A stretch of 34,859 bases of DNA from Alistipes sp. (GTDB lineage Bacteria; Bacteroidota; Bacteroidia; Bacteroidales; Rikenellaceae): the NCBI GenBank assembly GCA_020026435.1, contig JAHHQK010000021.1, positions 1 to 34,859 on the forward strand. Reading direction: 5' to 3'. The position numbers and the translations under genes are program-made. The first letter of the stretch is position 1. The number at the start of each line of letters is the position of its first letter. Under the pieces are notes generated by a model. It was given only the letters and a program-made list of their open reading frames with translations, was not told where the DNA came from and did no database searches. Shown here in pieces: positions 1 through 7,560 of the stretch.

Positions 1-51
1 AGGCAAAGGTCTGCAAAACCTTGTACAGCGGTTCGAATCCGCTTCAGACCT
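1..51 (+). tRNA. tRNA-Cys (GCA), 3' part only
   Basis: Decodes UGC/UGU cysteine codons. The window opens inside the D-arm side, so the acceptor 5' strand and most of the D arm are missing. The anticodon stem pairs 6-10 with 18-22 around loop CTGCAAA (11-17), giving anticodon GCA at 13-15. The T arm pairs 27-31 with 39-43 around TTCGAAT. The acceptor 3' strand is 44-50 and is followed by discriminator T51, the base typical of tRNA-Cys. The next bases are CA, so the CCA end is not encoded and must be added after transcription. Confidence 0.93.
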
Positions 52-54
52 CAC

Positions 55-91
55 AAAAACCGCGTTAGGAATTATTCTGACGCGGTTTTTT
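55..91 (+). terminator. Rho-independent terminator of tRNA-Cys
   Basis: An 11-bp stem (55-65 with 80-90, core ACCGCGT/ACGCGGT) with a 14-nt loop ends in a run of T at 86-91. It starts three bases after the tRNA discriminator, so it is probably the end of that transcript. Confidence 0.85.
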
Positions 92-121
92 GTTGTACGG
101 CAAACATTGTCCCGGAGGGGG

Positions 122-806
122 CTAAGGGAATATCTCCGTTAGTTGTCGGGCTTTTTCTGTGAGTTCATGGCGTCGTAATAATCCATACATCCAATCTTCG
201 GGCAAAGAGGCGTAACCCAGGCGTGAGCTGAGCAGGGCTCCGGCCACGGCGCAGTTTGTATCCGTATCCCCTCCTGCCGCAATAAGGGTCTGTATCGCAG
301 ACCGGAAATCTGTTCTGAAATTGTAAGCCCATAATCCTGCGGCCAGCGTGCGCAGGGTGTAGCCTCGCGTATCGGGGTCGTCCAGACGGTGTGGCTCAAT
401 TTCCGGCTGGCAACCCATCCGGACGAACTCCTCGATTGGGGGTGCATATCGCCTGCCGAGAGTGAGCAGGTCCGATTCGGTAACCCGCTGATGGAGCAAC
501 TCACAGCGAATGATCCGGGCAACGATAACGCACGAGCCGATACAGCGCGGATCGAAATGGGGCAACCGTCCGGCGTTCGAGCAGACTGTCGAGGATACAG
601 AGCATCTGGCTTGTGTCGTCCGTCCGCTCCCCCGGTGTACTGCGTTTTCGGAAGTCGTCCTAAAGGATGTCCGCATAGTTGTTTACTCCGTTCGGATAGG
701 TGGTGGCTACCCGGTCGCAGGACATTCTTTGGGCGGCCAAGCCCAGCGCGTTGCCGATGGCCTGTCCGAAGAGAATGCCGTAAATTGGGGCGTTCAGACG
801 ATTCAT
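122..806 (-). pseudogene. Broken ADP-ribosylglycohydrolase (DraG-like) gene
   Basis: Intact family members remove ADP-ribose from proteins or cleave ADP-ribosyl compounds using a binuclear metal site. Reading from an ATG at 806-804, the first 48 codons give a normal N-terminus with the glycine-rich GILFGQAIGNALGL motif, then an in-frame TAG at 662-660. The same frame continues past the stop with ERTDDTSQML, the first metal-binding motif. The reading frame then has to shift near 555-570 to reach DPRCIGSCVIVA and the C-terminal motif GGDTDTNCAVAGALL. The two halves total about 225 codons against roughly 280-320 in intact relatives, so a central piece also seems to be missing. One stop, one frameshift and a deletion make it a degraded gene. 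It sits next to tRNA-Cys, a common integration site, but no integrase or att repeat is seen. Confidence 0.85.
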
Positions 807-972
807 ATATTAACAGGATGATAAACTGAGATGTGGTGGATAAAATATCTTCGTATCCGGCATATTTCCATTGATCGAAGGGCTGTTGTCCGGAATCCGC
901 TCGTAGGGCAGATAAAAATTCGGGAGATGAGTATGTCGAGGTGAGAGTCTTAGTTGGGAACGGCTGCTATAT

Positions 973-988
973 TGTTCCACGTGGAAAA
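973..988. promoter_or_regulatory. Candidate parS (ParB binding) site
   Basis: TGTTCCACGTGGAAAA matches the well-known chromosomal parS form TGTTCCACGTGGAACA at 15 of 16 positions; the inner 12 bases (975-986) are a perfect palindrome around CACGTG. ParB dimers bind such sites near the replication origin, spread along DNA, and load condensin and the ParA segregation machinery. It lies in a non-coding stretch, as many parS sites do. No parA or parB is in the window, so origin proximity is inferred and cannot be confirmed here. Confidence 0.6.
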
Positions 989-1120
989 GTCAGCAAGAGA
1001 GGCAGGATTGGGGCGTGCACCTATTATTATAGGAGTTCGTACGAGGAGGGCCGATGCGGCGTGGTGGATGGTTGGCGGAAATAAAAGAAGGGGCGGAGCG
1101 GGCCTTCGGATAAAAAACAT

Positions 1121-1128
1121 TATCTTTG
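1121..1128 (+). promoter_or_regulatory. Promoter -7 element for the DUF4250 gene
   Basis: TATCTTTG matches the Bacteroidota -7 consensus TAnnTTTG exactly and ends 20 bp before the ATG at 1149. No good TTTG is found at the -33 position. Confidence 0.5.
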
Positions 1129-1148
1129 CCGCGGATTTTAAAAAAAAT

Positions 1149-1328
1149 ATGAATATGTTGCCCAATGACCCGATGATGCTTTTCAGTTTCATCAACATGA
1201 AACTCCGCGATGAGTATGCATCCCTCGATGAATTGTGTGAGGATATGGATGTGGATCAGAAAATGCTGGTGGAACGGCTCGCAGAGTGTGGCTTCGAGTA
1301 CAACCCCGCAGCCAATAAATTCTGGTAG
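1149..1328 (+). CDS. DUF4250 domain-containing small protein
   Basis: A 59-residue protein covering almost the whole DUF4250 family: PNDPMMLFSFINMKLRD at the start, SLDELCEDMDVD in the middle, and an ending CGFEYNPAANKFW. The function of the family is unknown; the middle resembles a small helix-turn-helix-like unit, but that is only an impression. The reading frame stays open upstream to 954, but family members begin at this MN(M)LP, and the TATCTTTG promoter element and AT-rich leader sit directly before this ATG. A second ATG two codons downstream (1155) is also possible. It is apparently transcribed alone. Confidence 0.85.
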   Translation: MNMLPNDPMMLFSFINMKLRDEYASLDELCEDMDVDQKMLVERLAECGFEYNPAANKFW

Positions 1329-1495
1329 AGACTCCCCCCGTTCCCGTTTTGTGATCCGGGGTTCGGATGTGGCGGTGAGCGGAAAAGCAGACGGCCGAAG
1401 GCGGCCGGATGGAGAATAGGTAGAGATCCCCACGGTGAAGGAAGTTTGCCGCGGGGTATTTTGGGGGAGGAAGTGTCAAAATCCTCCTTACAGAA

Positions 1496-1535
1496 AGATC
1501 ACCCCTGTCGCAGTTGTCTGTGGCAGGGGTGGTCT
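1496..1535 (-). terminator. Probable terminator of the minus-strand gene at 1612-2193
   Basis: A 12-bp stem (1496-1507 with 1524-1535, one G-T pair, core CACCCCTG/CAGGGGTG) with a 16-nt loop. On the minus strand it is followed by ATCTTTCTGT, a modest T-rich tail. The interval 1329-1611 holds no other feature I can support. Confidence 0.55.
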
Positions 1536-1611
1536 TGTATATCTTGTCAATGAGGAACGCCCCTCTTTTGGGTTTGGGCGGCAGGGCCCGTGTGCGTGGG
1601 GCGGGCAGCGG

Positions 1612-2193
1612 TTAGGAGGGTTTGACGTTGAGATCCGAGAGCTTGACCTTCTCGAATTTGTAGCCCATGCGGAAGAGCTGGAGGGCCGCACCGATGCGGA
1701 ACATGGCCTTGGCCGAGCGGGCGAAGACGTGGAAGGCCATGACGCTCTGCGGTTCGATATGCTCGTAGCGGATCAGATCGACGGCCTTTTCGCCGCACAT
1801 GCGCAGCATATCCTCAATGGCGGAGGCCGCCGGGCTGTCGAGTTCCAGACCCAGGATGTGGCGGGTGATGTGCTCGTCCATGTCGTCGAAGCGGTGTTCA
1901 CCGTAGTAGTTGGCGTAGGGCGTGGCCAGGCACTTCGTCCAGTCGGAATCCCAGCCTTTGGCCACGGCCATGCCCAGGTAGGCGGCCCAGGCCACCGACA
2001 CCACGGGATAGGCGGGCACCTCCTTCACGGCATCGGCGATGTATTCGGGAGCGAGGGTTTTCCAGTGGTTGTCGATGTCGTCGGTCGAGAGCAGAATGCC
2101 GTCGAGCATCTTGCGGGAGGTACACAGGGTGAGGAGTTCCTCTTCGAGTTTGAGTTCGAAGCGGTCGAGGTATTCTATATCCATGTTATTCAT
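1612..2193 (-). CDS. Conserved hypothetical protein, Bacteroidales type
   Basis: Soluble 193-residue protein that I do not assign to a named family. It has no signal peptide or membrane segment and looks mostly helical. Likely conserved stretches are the N-terminal RFELKLEEELL helix, the tryptophan-rich VSVAWAAYLGMAVAKGWDSDW segment around residues 74-94, and EHIEPQSVMAFHVFARSAK followed by MFRIGAAL near the C-terminus. The start is set at the ATG 2193-2191 (MNNMDIEYLD), with ATG 2184 an alternative. The frame is open further upstream to 2376, but that extra part (proline- and glycine-rich) looks like shadow sequence and leads into the terminator of the neighbouring gene. Transcribed alone, with a terminator-like hairpin downstream. 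Confidence 0.8.
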   Translation of the reverse strand: MNNMDIEYLDRFELKLEEELLTLCTSRKMLDGILLSTDDIDNHWKTLAPEYIADAVKEVPAYPVVSVAWAAYLGMAVAKGWDSDWTKCLATPYANYYGEHRFDDMDEHITRHILGLELDSPAASAIEDMLRMCGEKAVDLIRYEHIEPQSVMAFHVFARSAKAMFRIGAALQLFRMGYKFEKVKLSDLNVKPS

Positions 2194-2509
2194 AGTATTG
2201 GGATTAATCGGTGTAACTGCGGGGGTGCGAATCCCGTATTTTGCGGCGCAATGATCGTAAGATTTTTCGATAACTCCAAGTTTTTCACCGAAAACTTCCG
2301 CGTGTCCCGCAGGGCGTACTCCCCCACTGCCGGAGAGATTTGGGGCGGAGCGGTTTTCGGAGAAAGGGTGAAGCACAAAAAAACAGGCGGCCCGATCGGA
2401 TGAACCGGGGATGCCTGTCGTGGTGGTGTTTCCGGGGGGGGAGAGTCCCGTCCGGATGGAAAATATGGGTCGCAGGGTGCGGAGCGGATCTCCGTATCCC
2501 GGCTTTGTC
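2194..2509. other. 316-bp intergenic region
   Basis: It lies between two minus-strand genes. It contains the terminator of the DUF3467 gene (2377-2418) and must contain the promoter of the gene starting at 2193, but I find no clear TAnnTTTG element for it. A short T-arm-like sequence near 2219-2236 is not part of a tRNA. Nothing else can be supported. Confidence 0.6.
2377..2418 (-). terminator. Rho-independent terminator of the DUF3467 gene
   Basis: On the minus strand a stem ACAGGC/GCCTGT (2418-2413 with 2388-2383), with extra inner C-G pairing, is followed by seven T (complement of A2377-2383). It lies about 90 bp after the DUF3467 stop codon. Confidence 0.75.
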
Positions 2510-2815
2510 TTAGGCCTCGCCCATCTTGGGGCCGCCCTGAGGCATGGCCTGGGGCTGGGGAATCTCGATCTTGCCCATGGCCGACTCGTAGCGCACGATG
2601 TTGTCCTGCAACGAACGCAGCAGGCGTTTGGCGTGTTCGGGAGTGAGGATCACACGGCTTTTCACACGAGCTTTTTCCACCCCCGGCAGGATGGTGGCGA
2701 AATCAATGATAAACTCCGACGTCGAATGGGATATGATGGCCAAATTGGAGTAATTGCCCTGAGCAACCTCGTCGTCAAGTTCGATGTCAATCCCTAATTG
2801 TTCCATTTCCGACAT
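2510..2815 (-). CDS. DUF3467 domain-containing protein
   Basis: A 101-residue soluble protein of the DUF3467 family, whose function is unknown. Family marks are the NYSNLAIISHSTSEFIIDF segment (about residues 20-38), the ILPG turn, and SRVILTPEHAKRLLRSLQDN (about 52-71). The last 25 residues are rich in Pro, Gln, Gly and Met, as in many relatives. The start is ATG 2815-2813; the frame extends 19 codons upstream, but that part overlaps the promoter and has no family similarity. It is a single-gene unit with a good promoter at 2840-2873 and a terminator at 2377-2418. Confidence 0.87.
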   Translation of the reverse strand: MSEMEQLGIDIELDDEVAQGNYSNLAIISHSTSEFIIDFATILPGVEKARVKSRVILTPEHAKRLLRSLQDNIVRYESAMGKIEIPQPQAMPQGGPKMGEA

Positions 2816-2839
2816 AAAAATTCTCGTTAATATTCGATG

Positions 2840-2873
2840 CAAATATATTAAAACCTTCGGGTTTGACGACAAA
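2840..2873 (-). promoter_or_regulatory. Promoter of the DUF3467 gene
   Basis: On the minus strand TATATTTG (2847-2840) matches the -7 consensus TAnnTTTG exactly, and a TTTG (2873-2870) lies 22 bp upstream at about the -33 position. Together they form the most complete Bacteroidota promoter in the window. Confidence 0.65.
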
Positions 2874-2976
2874 ATCGCATGTAAAGTTTTGATTTAATTA
2901 TCAACATCGCAGGCAGAAAGCCACTTGTTAAGGAGCATTTTCGTGGGGATTATGACGGATAAATCATTCTTTTTAG

Positions 2977-2984
2977 TACCTTTG
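2977..2984 (+). promoter_or_regulatory. Promoter -7 element of the lysE-type/cmk unit
   Basis: TACCTTTG matches TAnnTTTG exactly and ends 32 bp before the ATG at 3017. It diverges from the DUF3467 promoter. No clear -33 TTTG is present. Confidence 0.55.
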
Positions 2985-3016
2985 TAGTCTGAATTTTTTT
3001 CTACAAAATCAAGAAT

Positions 3017-3703
3017 ATGGGATTGGAATTCCTGGAAGTGTTGTTCCGAGGCCTCTGCGTAGGCGTGGCTGCGTCGATTACGGTCGGCCCGGTGGCTGTG
3101 TTGTGTATCCAGCGCACCCTCTCGCGAAGCCGCAGGTCGGGTATCGTGTCGGGGCTGGGCGTGGCCTGTGCCGACACCTTCATGGCTATGGCCGCTCTGT
3201 TTTTCTATTCGATTTTGCAGGCGCAGATCGAGCAGTACAATACCCTGCTGAGGGTCGTGGCCGGAATCTTCGTGGTCGTCGTCGGCGTCTACATTTTCGC
3301 GCAGAATCCCCTGCCGCAGATCCGCCGCAACCGCGCCGGAAAAAATTCGATGTGGCAGAACTTCGCCTCGATATTCGGACTTACGATCGCCAACTTCATC
3401 ATGGTGATCCCCTATATCCTCACCTTCTTCGCCATCTTCAAGATCTCGTCGGCCGACGGTGGCATAGAGGGGCCTGCGGGTGCTCATGAGTTTCTCAGAT
3501 CGGGACTCATCATCGTCGGATTCTTCAGTGGTGCCGCCGCCTGGTGGACGCTCCTGGCGTGTGTGATCAATCTGTTCCGCCGCCGCTTCCGCCCGCGTCA
3601 TATGCTGACCATCAACCGTGTGGCCGGCATCGTCATCGGTATTTTGGGTGTTTACACCATATTATCCACATATTTTGATATATTTCCCAATGTCGGACAC
3701 TAA
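3017..3703 (+). CDS. LysE/RhtB-family exporter
   Basis: An inner-membrane protein of 228 residues in the LysE/RhtB superfamily, whose members export amino acids or other small metabolites using the membrane potential. The N-terminus has the family signature: GLCVGVAASITVGPVAVLCI, a hydrophobic helix ending in a Gly-Pro, then a positively charged Ser/Arg loop (RTLSRSRRSG) and the second helix. Six hydrophobic segments are visible, near residues 8-28, 43-64, 76-95, 116-141, 160-180 and 200-220. The substrate cannot be told from sequence. It is first in a plus-strand run and its 3' end overlaps cmk by 14 bp, suggesting translational coupling, although no functional link with cmk is known to me. 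Confidence 0.88.
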   Translation: MGLEFLEVLFRGLCVGVAASITVGPVAVLCIQRTLSRSRRSGIVSGLGVACADTFMAMAALFFYSILQAQIEQYNTLLRVVAGIFVVVVGVYIFAQNPLPQIRRNRAGKNSMWQNFASIFGLTIANFIMVIPYILTFFAIFKISSADGGIEGPAGAHEFLRSGLIIVGFFSGAAAWWTLLACVINLFRRRFRPRHMLTINRVAGIVIGILGVYTILSTYFDIFPNVGH

Positions 3704-4385
3704 GAAAAAAATAGTCATTGCCGTCGACGGTTTCTCATCGTGCGGCAAGAGCACCTTCGCAAAGGCCATTGCCGCGCGTCTGGGCTATATTTTCATTGAT
3801 ACGGGTGCCATGTACCGCGCCGTGACCCTCTTCGCCATCGATGAGGGGGCGATCTGCGGCGACCGGGTCGATGAGGGGGCTGTGGTGGCCCTGTTGGACA
3901 AGATCTCGATCACGTTTCGCTTCAACCCCGAGCGCGGGGCGAGCGACATTTATGTCAACGGCAATCTGGCCGAAGGACGGATCCGCGGCATCGAGGTGAG
4001 CGACCGTGTGAGTGCCGTGAGCGCCATTCCCGAGGTGCGCCACAAGCTGGTGGCCATGCAGCAGGAGATGGGACGCGAGCGCGGTGTGGTGATGGACGGC
4101 CGCGACATCGGCACGGTGGTGTTCCCCGATGCCGAGCTGAAGATCTACATGACGGCCGATCCCCGCGTGAGGGCGCAGCGTCGCTACGACGAGCTGACGG
4201 CCAAGGGCGATCATGTGACGCTGGAGGAGATCGAGCGCAACGTCCGCGAAAGGGATCATGCCGACATGACGCGGGCCATCTCGCCGTTGCGCCGTGCCGA
4301 GGATGCCGTGGAGCTGGACAACAGCCACATGACCGTCGCCGAGCAGATGGAGTGGTTCGAGCGTGAGTTCGCCAAGAGAGTCTGA
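3690..4385 (+). CDS. cmk: Cytidylate kinase
   Basis: Phosphorylates CMP and dCMP with ATP in pyrimidine nucleotide salvage and supply. The 231 residues are normal for the family. Seen directly: the P-loop GFSSCGKS at residues 14-21, the CMP-binding DTGAMYRAVT segment just after, the VMDGRDIGTVVFP motif in the middle, and the lid region with RAQRRYDEL. The start is ATG 3690-3692 (MSDTKKK), which lies inside the end of the upstream exporter gene; the open frame further upstream is only its shadow. ispH follows after 144 bp, an arrangement common in Bacteroidales. A possible weak hairpin (GCCCCA/TGGGGC, 4452-4483) followed by a T/C-rich run lies in that gap and could attenuate readthrough. Confidence 0.95.
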   Translation: MSDTKKKIVIAVDGFSSCGKSTFAKAIAARLGYIFIDTGAMYRAVTLFAIDEGAICGDRVDEGAVVALLDKISITFRFNPERGASDIYVNGNLAEGRIRGIEVSDRVSAVSAIPEVRHKLVAMQQEMGRERGVVMDGRDIGTVVFPDAELKIYMTADPRVRAQRRYDELTAKGDHVTLEEIERNVRERDHADMTRAISPLRRAEDAVELDNSHMTVAEQMEWFEREFAKRV

Positions 4386-4529
4386 TCAATGGGGCGGACG
4401 GCCCGCGGCCGACGCTGGAACGGGACGACGACCCACTGTAAACGAGAATATGCCCCACGGACCTGAAACGATGCCCCTGGGGCTCTTCTTCTTTGAGAGA
4501 AGTAACCTGTAAAAGCTGAAGAAACTGTC

Positions 4530-5393
4530 ATGCAGATCGAGATCGACGATAAATCGGGCTTCTGTTTCGGCGTGGTCCGCGCCATCTCCGAGGCCGAGAA
4601 GGCTTTGGCCGACGGAGGTGTGGTCTACTCTCTGGGCGACATTGTCCACAACCGTGTGGAGGTGCAACGTCTGGAGCGGCTGGGGCTGAAGACCATCTCC
4701 CACGAGGAGATGGAGGAGGTCGGGGAGCGCAGGCTCTTCGTCCGCGCCCACGGCGAGCCGCCCAAGACCTACGAAAAGGCCCGGAAGTTGGGCATCAGGG
4801 TGATTGACGCCACCTGCCCGGTGGTCGCAAAGTTGCAGGCCCGGGTGAAGAAGGCATACGAATTGATGCAGCCGGTGAATGGCCAGGTCGTGATCCTGGG
4901 CAAGAGAGGCCACGCCGAGGTGGTGGGGCTTACGGGCCAGGTCGACGACAAGGCCGTGGTGATCGAGGGGATGAAAGACCTGGGACTGGTCGACTTCGGA
5001 CGGCCGATCTATTTCCTTTCGCAGACGACCCAGAGTATCGAGCTGTTCGAGGAGCTGGTGGCCGAGATGAAGCGTCGCGCGGCGGATCCCGACCGTGTGA
5101 TGGTGGTCGATACGATCTGTCGGCAGGTGGCCAACCGTGAGGGGCATCTCGAGGAGTTTGCTCGGAGGTTCGATGTGGTGATCTTCGTCTCGGGGCGCAA
5201 GTCCTCGAACGGAAAGGTCCTCTCGGAGGTATGTCGCGCGGCCAATCCCCGCACGTATCTGGTCGAGGATCAGACCGAGATCGAGGCCGAATGGTTCCGA
5301 GGGGCGGAGTCGGTCGGGATCTGCGGCGCAACGTCGACCCCCAAGTGGCTGATGCAGCAGGTGGCCGACCATATTGGAAAATCGGATTTTTGA
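4530..5393 (+). CDS. ispH: 4-hydroxy-3-methylbut-2-enyl diphosphate reductase
   Basis: Last enzyme of the non-mevalonate (MEP) pathway: it reduces HMBPP to isopentenyl and dimethylallyl diphosphate with a [4Fe-4S] cluster. The three cluster cysteines are C12 (FCFGV), C96 (DATCPVV) and C197 (DTICRQVANR), in the same numbering as in E. coli. GKRGHAE (124-130) supplies His and the catalytic Glu, and SSNGKVL binds the diphosphate. The 287-residue length is standard. The start ATG 4530 puts C12 at its expected place. The next gene starts 22 bp after the stop. The cluster predicts oxygen sensitivity, in keeping with an anaerobic lifestyle. Confidence 0.96.
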   Translation: MQIEIDDKSGFCFGVVRAISEAEKALADGGVVYSLGDIVHNRVEVQRLERLGLKTISHEEMEEVGERRLFVRAHGEPPKTYEKARKLGIRVIDATCPVVAKLQARVKKAYELMQPVNGQVVILGKRGHAEVVGLTGQVDDKAVVIEGMKDLGLVDFGRPIYFLSQTTQSIELFEELVAEMKRRAADPDRVMVVDTICRQVANREGHLEEFARRFDVVIFVSGRKSSNGKVLSEVCRAANPRTYLVEDQTEIEAEWFRGAESVGICGATSTPKWLMQQVADHIGKSDF

Positions 5394-5415
5394 AACCTTT
5401 AAAAACCTTGTGAAG

Positions 5416-5883
5416 ATGAAATACTTCGTTCGTTCGTTAAAATATTTCGTGGCCTTGTGCGTTCTGTGTGTGGCCATCATGATGCTCAACCGATGGATGG
5501 GCACGGCAGCCCTCAGCGTGGAGGATACCTTCTACGTGATGTTCCACACGTGGCGCGGCATGATGCTGCCCGTGGTCGTGGTGCTGGTGGCGGCGTTCTA
5601 CCCCCGCTTCGGATTCATGACCCGACGGGTCGAGGGCGATGTGGTCGAGAACCGCACGCAGATCATGAATGCCATGGCCGCCGCCGGATTCTCGCTTTGC
5701 CGCGAGGAGGATGAGGTGATGTATTTCCGCGCCGACAGCGTGGTCCGCAAATTCTTCATGCTGTGGGACGACGAGATCCGGGTCGAACAGTACGGCCAGT
5801 GGATCGAGGTGAGCGGTATCCGCCGCGGTGTGGCCAATGTGGTTTACAGGCTGGAACCCTACATCACAGCCTCTAAAAGATAG
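5416..5883 (+). CDS. Small inner-membrane protein of unknown function
   Basis: A 155-residue protein with two hydrophobic segments (about residues 9-25 and 46-61), followed by about 90 soluble residues that alternate short beta-like stretches (VMYFRADSVV, EIRVEQYGQWIEVSG, NVVYRLEPY). The tail resembles a small PH- or GRAM-like fold, but this is an impression only. I do not recognise a named family. The start is ATG 5416 (MKYFVRSLK); an in-frame TTG at 5374 would overlap ispH and is less likely. The S41 protease gene follows after 6 bp, so the two are almost certainly co-transcribed, which hints at a role in envelope quality control. Confidence 0.75.
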   Translation: MKYFVRSLKYFVALCVLCVAIMMLNRWMGTAALSVEDTFYVMFHTWRGMMLPVVVVLVAAFYPRFGFMTRRVEGDVVENRTQIMNAMAAAGFSLCREEDEVMYFRADSVVRKFFMLWDDEIRVEQYGQWIEVSGIRRGVANVVYRLEPYITASKR

Positions 5884-5889
5884 GAAAAG

Positions 5890-7548
5890 ATGAATTACAG
5901 ACGTTTGACGGGTCTCGGAGTGGCCGTTGCGGCCGTCTCGATGATGACTTTTGCCGCCCGGAACGATTTCGGTCTGGGACGGAATATGGAGTTGGTGGTC
6001 AACATGATGCGCGAGCTGTCGCTCAATTATGTCGATCCGGTGGATCCCGACCTTCTGATGGAGGGGGCGGCTCAGGGCATGGTGCGCAACCTGGATCCCT
6101 ACACCGAGTATATCCCCGAGAAGAACATGTCGGATTTCGAGCTGCTGACCACCGGAAAATACGGCGGTATCGGTTCGCTGATCCGTCAGAAGGATGACTA
6201 TGTGCGCATTGCCCAACCCTACGAAGGGTCTCCCGCGGCGCGGGCCGGCATGGAGATCGGCGACAAGATCCTATCGATCGACGGCGAGGATGCCCTGGGA
6301 TTTACCTCGGAGCAGGTGTCGAGCCGTCTGAAGGGCGAGCCGGGCAGCAAGGTGAAGGTCGGGGTTGAGCATCTCGACGGACGCAGGGAGGAGTTCACGA
6401 TGCGCCGTGAGCGCATTGCGATCCCCGGAGTGCCGTTTGCGGGATGGATCAACGACAGCATCGGATACCTGCGGCACAGCGACTTCACGGAGGGCTGTTA
6501 TGAGGATATGCGTGCCGAGATCGACACGCTGAGGGCTACCGGACGCCTGAAGGGTCTGGTGCTGGACTACCGGTCGAACGGTGGCGGTATTCTCCAGGAG
6601 GCCGTCAAGATCCTCTCGATGTTCGTACCCAAGGGTACGGCCGTCGTCGAGACCCGCGGCCGCTCGGAGGCCTCGTCGCAGACCCTCCGCACGGCTTCGG
6701 ATCCCATTCTGCCGGATCTGCCCCTGGCGGTGCTGATCAACGGAAACACGGCTTCGGCTTCGGAGATCGTGGCCGGATCGTTGCAGGACCTGGACCGCGC
6801 CGTGCTGATCGGTCAGCGCAGTTTCGGCAAGGGGCTGGTGCAGACCACGCGCCCGATCGGATACAACGCCATCGTGAAGGTCACCACGGCCAAATATTAC
6901 ATCCCGTCGGGGCGTTGCATCCAGGCCATCGACTACTCCCACTCGCAGCAGGGCGATGTGAAGATGGTGGCCGACTCGCTGATCCGGGAATTCAAGACCG
7001 TCGGAGGCCGCAAGGTCTATGACGGAGGAGGCATCATGCCCGATATCAAGACCGAACCCGAATACATCAGCCGTTTCGCCATGACGCTCTATGCCCTGGG
7101 ATTCATCGACGACTTCGGCGATGAATATACGCGCCGTCACTACGGCGAGAAGATCGACGACCTGCGCAACTTCTCGATCACGGCGGAGGATTACGCCTCC
7201 TTCGTGGAGTTCATGAAGGACAAGAAGGTCAGCTACGAATCCGATACGCGACGTGCTCTGAAGACGCTGAAACAGGCGGCCGAGAACGACCGTTTCGAGG
7301 ACCTGGTGCGTAAGTTCGAGGAGGTGGAGAAGAACCTCAAGGATGACACCGCGGCCAACCTGGAGACCTACCGCAAGCAGATCATCGAGACGATCAACAC
7401 CGACATCGTGCAGCGTCACGGCTACACGGCCGGAGTGATCGAGCATTCGCTCCCGGGGGACGAAGAGGTGCGGCGTGCCGCCGGCATACTGGCCGACAGA
7501 AGTGAGTACGAACGGATTCTCAAGGAGCAGGATACGCAGAAAAAATAG
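5890..7548 (+). CDS. S41-family C-terminal processing protease
   Basis: Periplasmic serine protease of the CtpA/Prc (tail-specific protease) family, which cuts proteins near their C-termini in envelope quality control. Its N-terminus (residues 5-22) is a signal peptide or anchor. A short N-terminal helical domain (30-85) is followed by a PDZ domain (about 90-172, with YGGIGSL and AGMEIGDKILSIDG) and the S41 catalytic core. The nucleophile is S289 in NGNTASASEI and the general base K314 in RSFGKGLVQ, spaced as in E. coli Tsp. The last 130 residues are helical. At 552 residues it matches the long Bacteroidota forms. It is followed after 12 bp by a sensor kinase, suggesting an envelope-stress or maturation unit. 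Confidence 0.93.
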   Translation: MNYRRLTGLGVAVAAVSMMTFAARNDFGLGRNMELVVNMMRELSLNYVDPVDPDLLMEGAAQGMVRNLDPYTEYIPEKNMSDFELLTTGKYGGIGSLIRQKDDYVRIAQPYEGSPAARAGMEIGDKILSIDGEDALGFTSEQVSSRLKGEPGSKVKVGVEHLDGRREEFTMRRERIAIPGVPFAGWINDSIGYLRHSDFTEGCYEDMRAEIDTLRATGRLKGLVLDYRSNGGGILQEAVKILSMFVPKGTAVVETRGRSEASSQTLRTASDPILPDLPLAVLINGNTASASEIVAGSLQDLDRAVLIGQRSFGKGLVQTTRPIGYNAIVKVTTAKYYIPSGRCIQAIDYSHSQQGDVKMVADSLIREFKTVGGRKVYDGGGIMPDIKTEPEYISRFAMTLYALGFIDDFGDEYTRRHYGEKIDDLRNFSITAEDYASFVEFMKDKKVSYESDTRRALKTLKQAAENDRFEDLVRKFEEVEKNLKDDTAANLETYRKQIIETINTDIVQRHGYTAGVIEHSLPGDEEVRRAAGILADRSEYERILKEQDTQKK

Positions 7549-7560
7549 CAGAGGGAAGAG

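Larger units (their letters stand above)
807..1148. other. 342-bp stretch without a convincing gene
   Basis: This interval lies between the broken glycohydrolase and the DUF4250 gene. It holds a parS-like palindrome (973-988), a short inverted repeat CCTAT-TATT-ATAGG (1020-1033) and a promoter-like element before the DUF4250 gene. On the minus strand about 45 codons upstream of 806 are free of stops and read like protein (for example FDQWKYAGYEDIL). They have no start codon and run into the glycohydrolase in another frame, so they may be a gene remnant. I do not call a gene here. Confidence 0.6.

Noticed and set aside
954..1148. Upstream extension of the DUF4250 reading frame
   Set aside because: The added 65 residues include the parS-like site and promoter, and the family starts at 1149.
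2219..2236. T-arm-like sequence GGGTGCGAATCCC
   Set aside because: The loop has the wrong length and no anticodon or acceptor stems can be formed around it, and it shares only a short core with the tRNA-Cys end, so neither tRNA nor att site is supported.
1435..2403. Long plus-strand open frame opposite the conserved gene at 1612-2193
   Set aside because: Its sequence has the skewed composition of an antisense shadow in GC-rich DNA, and the minus-strand protein is the one with natural composition.
4452..4483. Hairpin between cmk and ispH as a terminator
   Set aside because: The stem is short with a long loop and the tail is a mixed C/T run; it may be an attenuator at most, so it is not listed as a separate feature.
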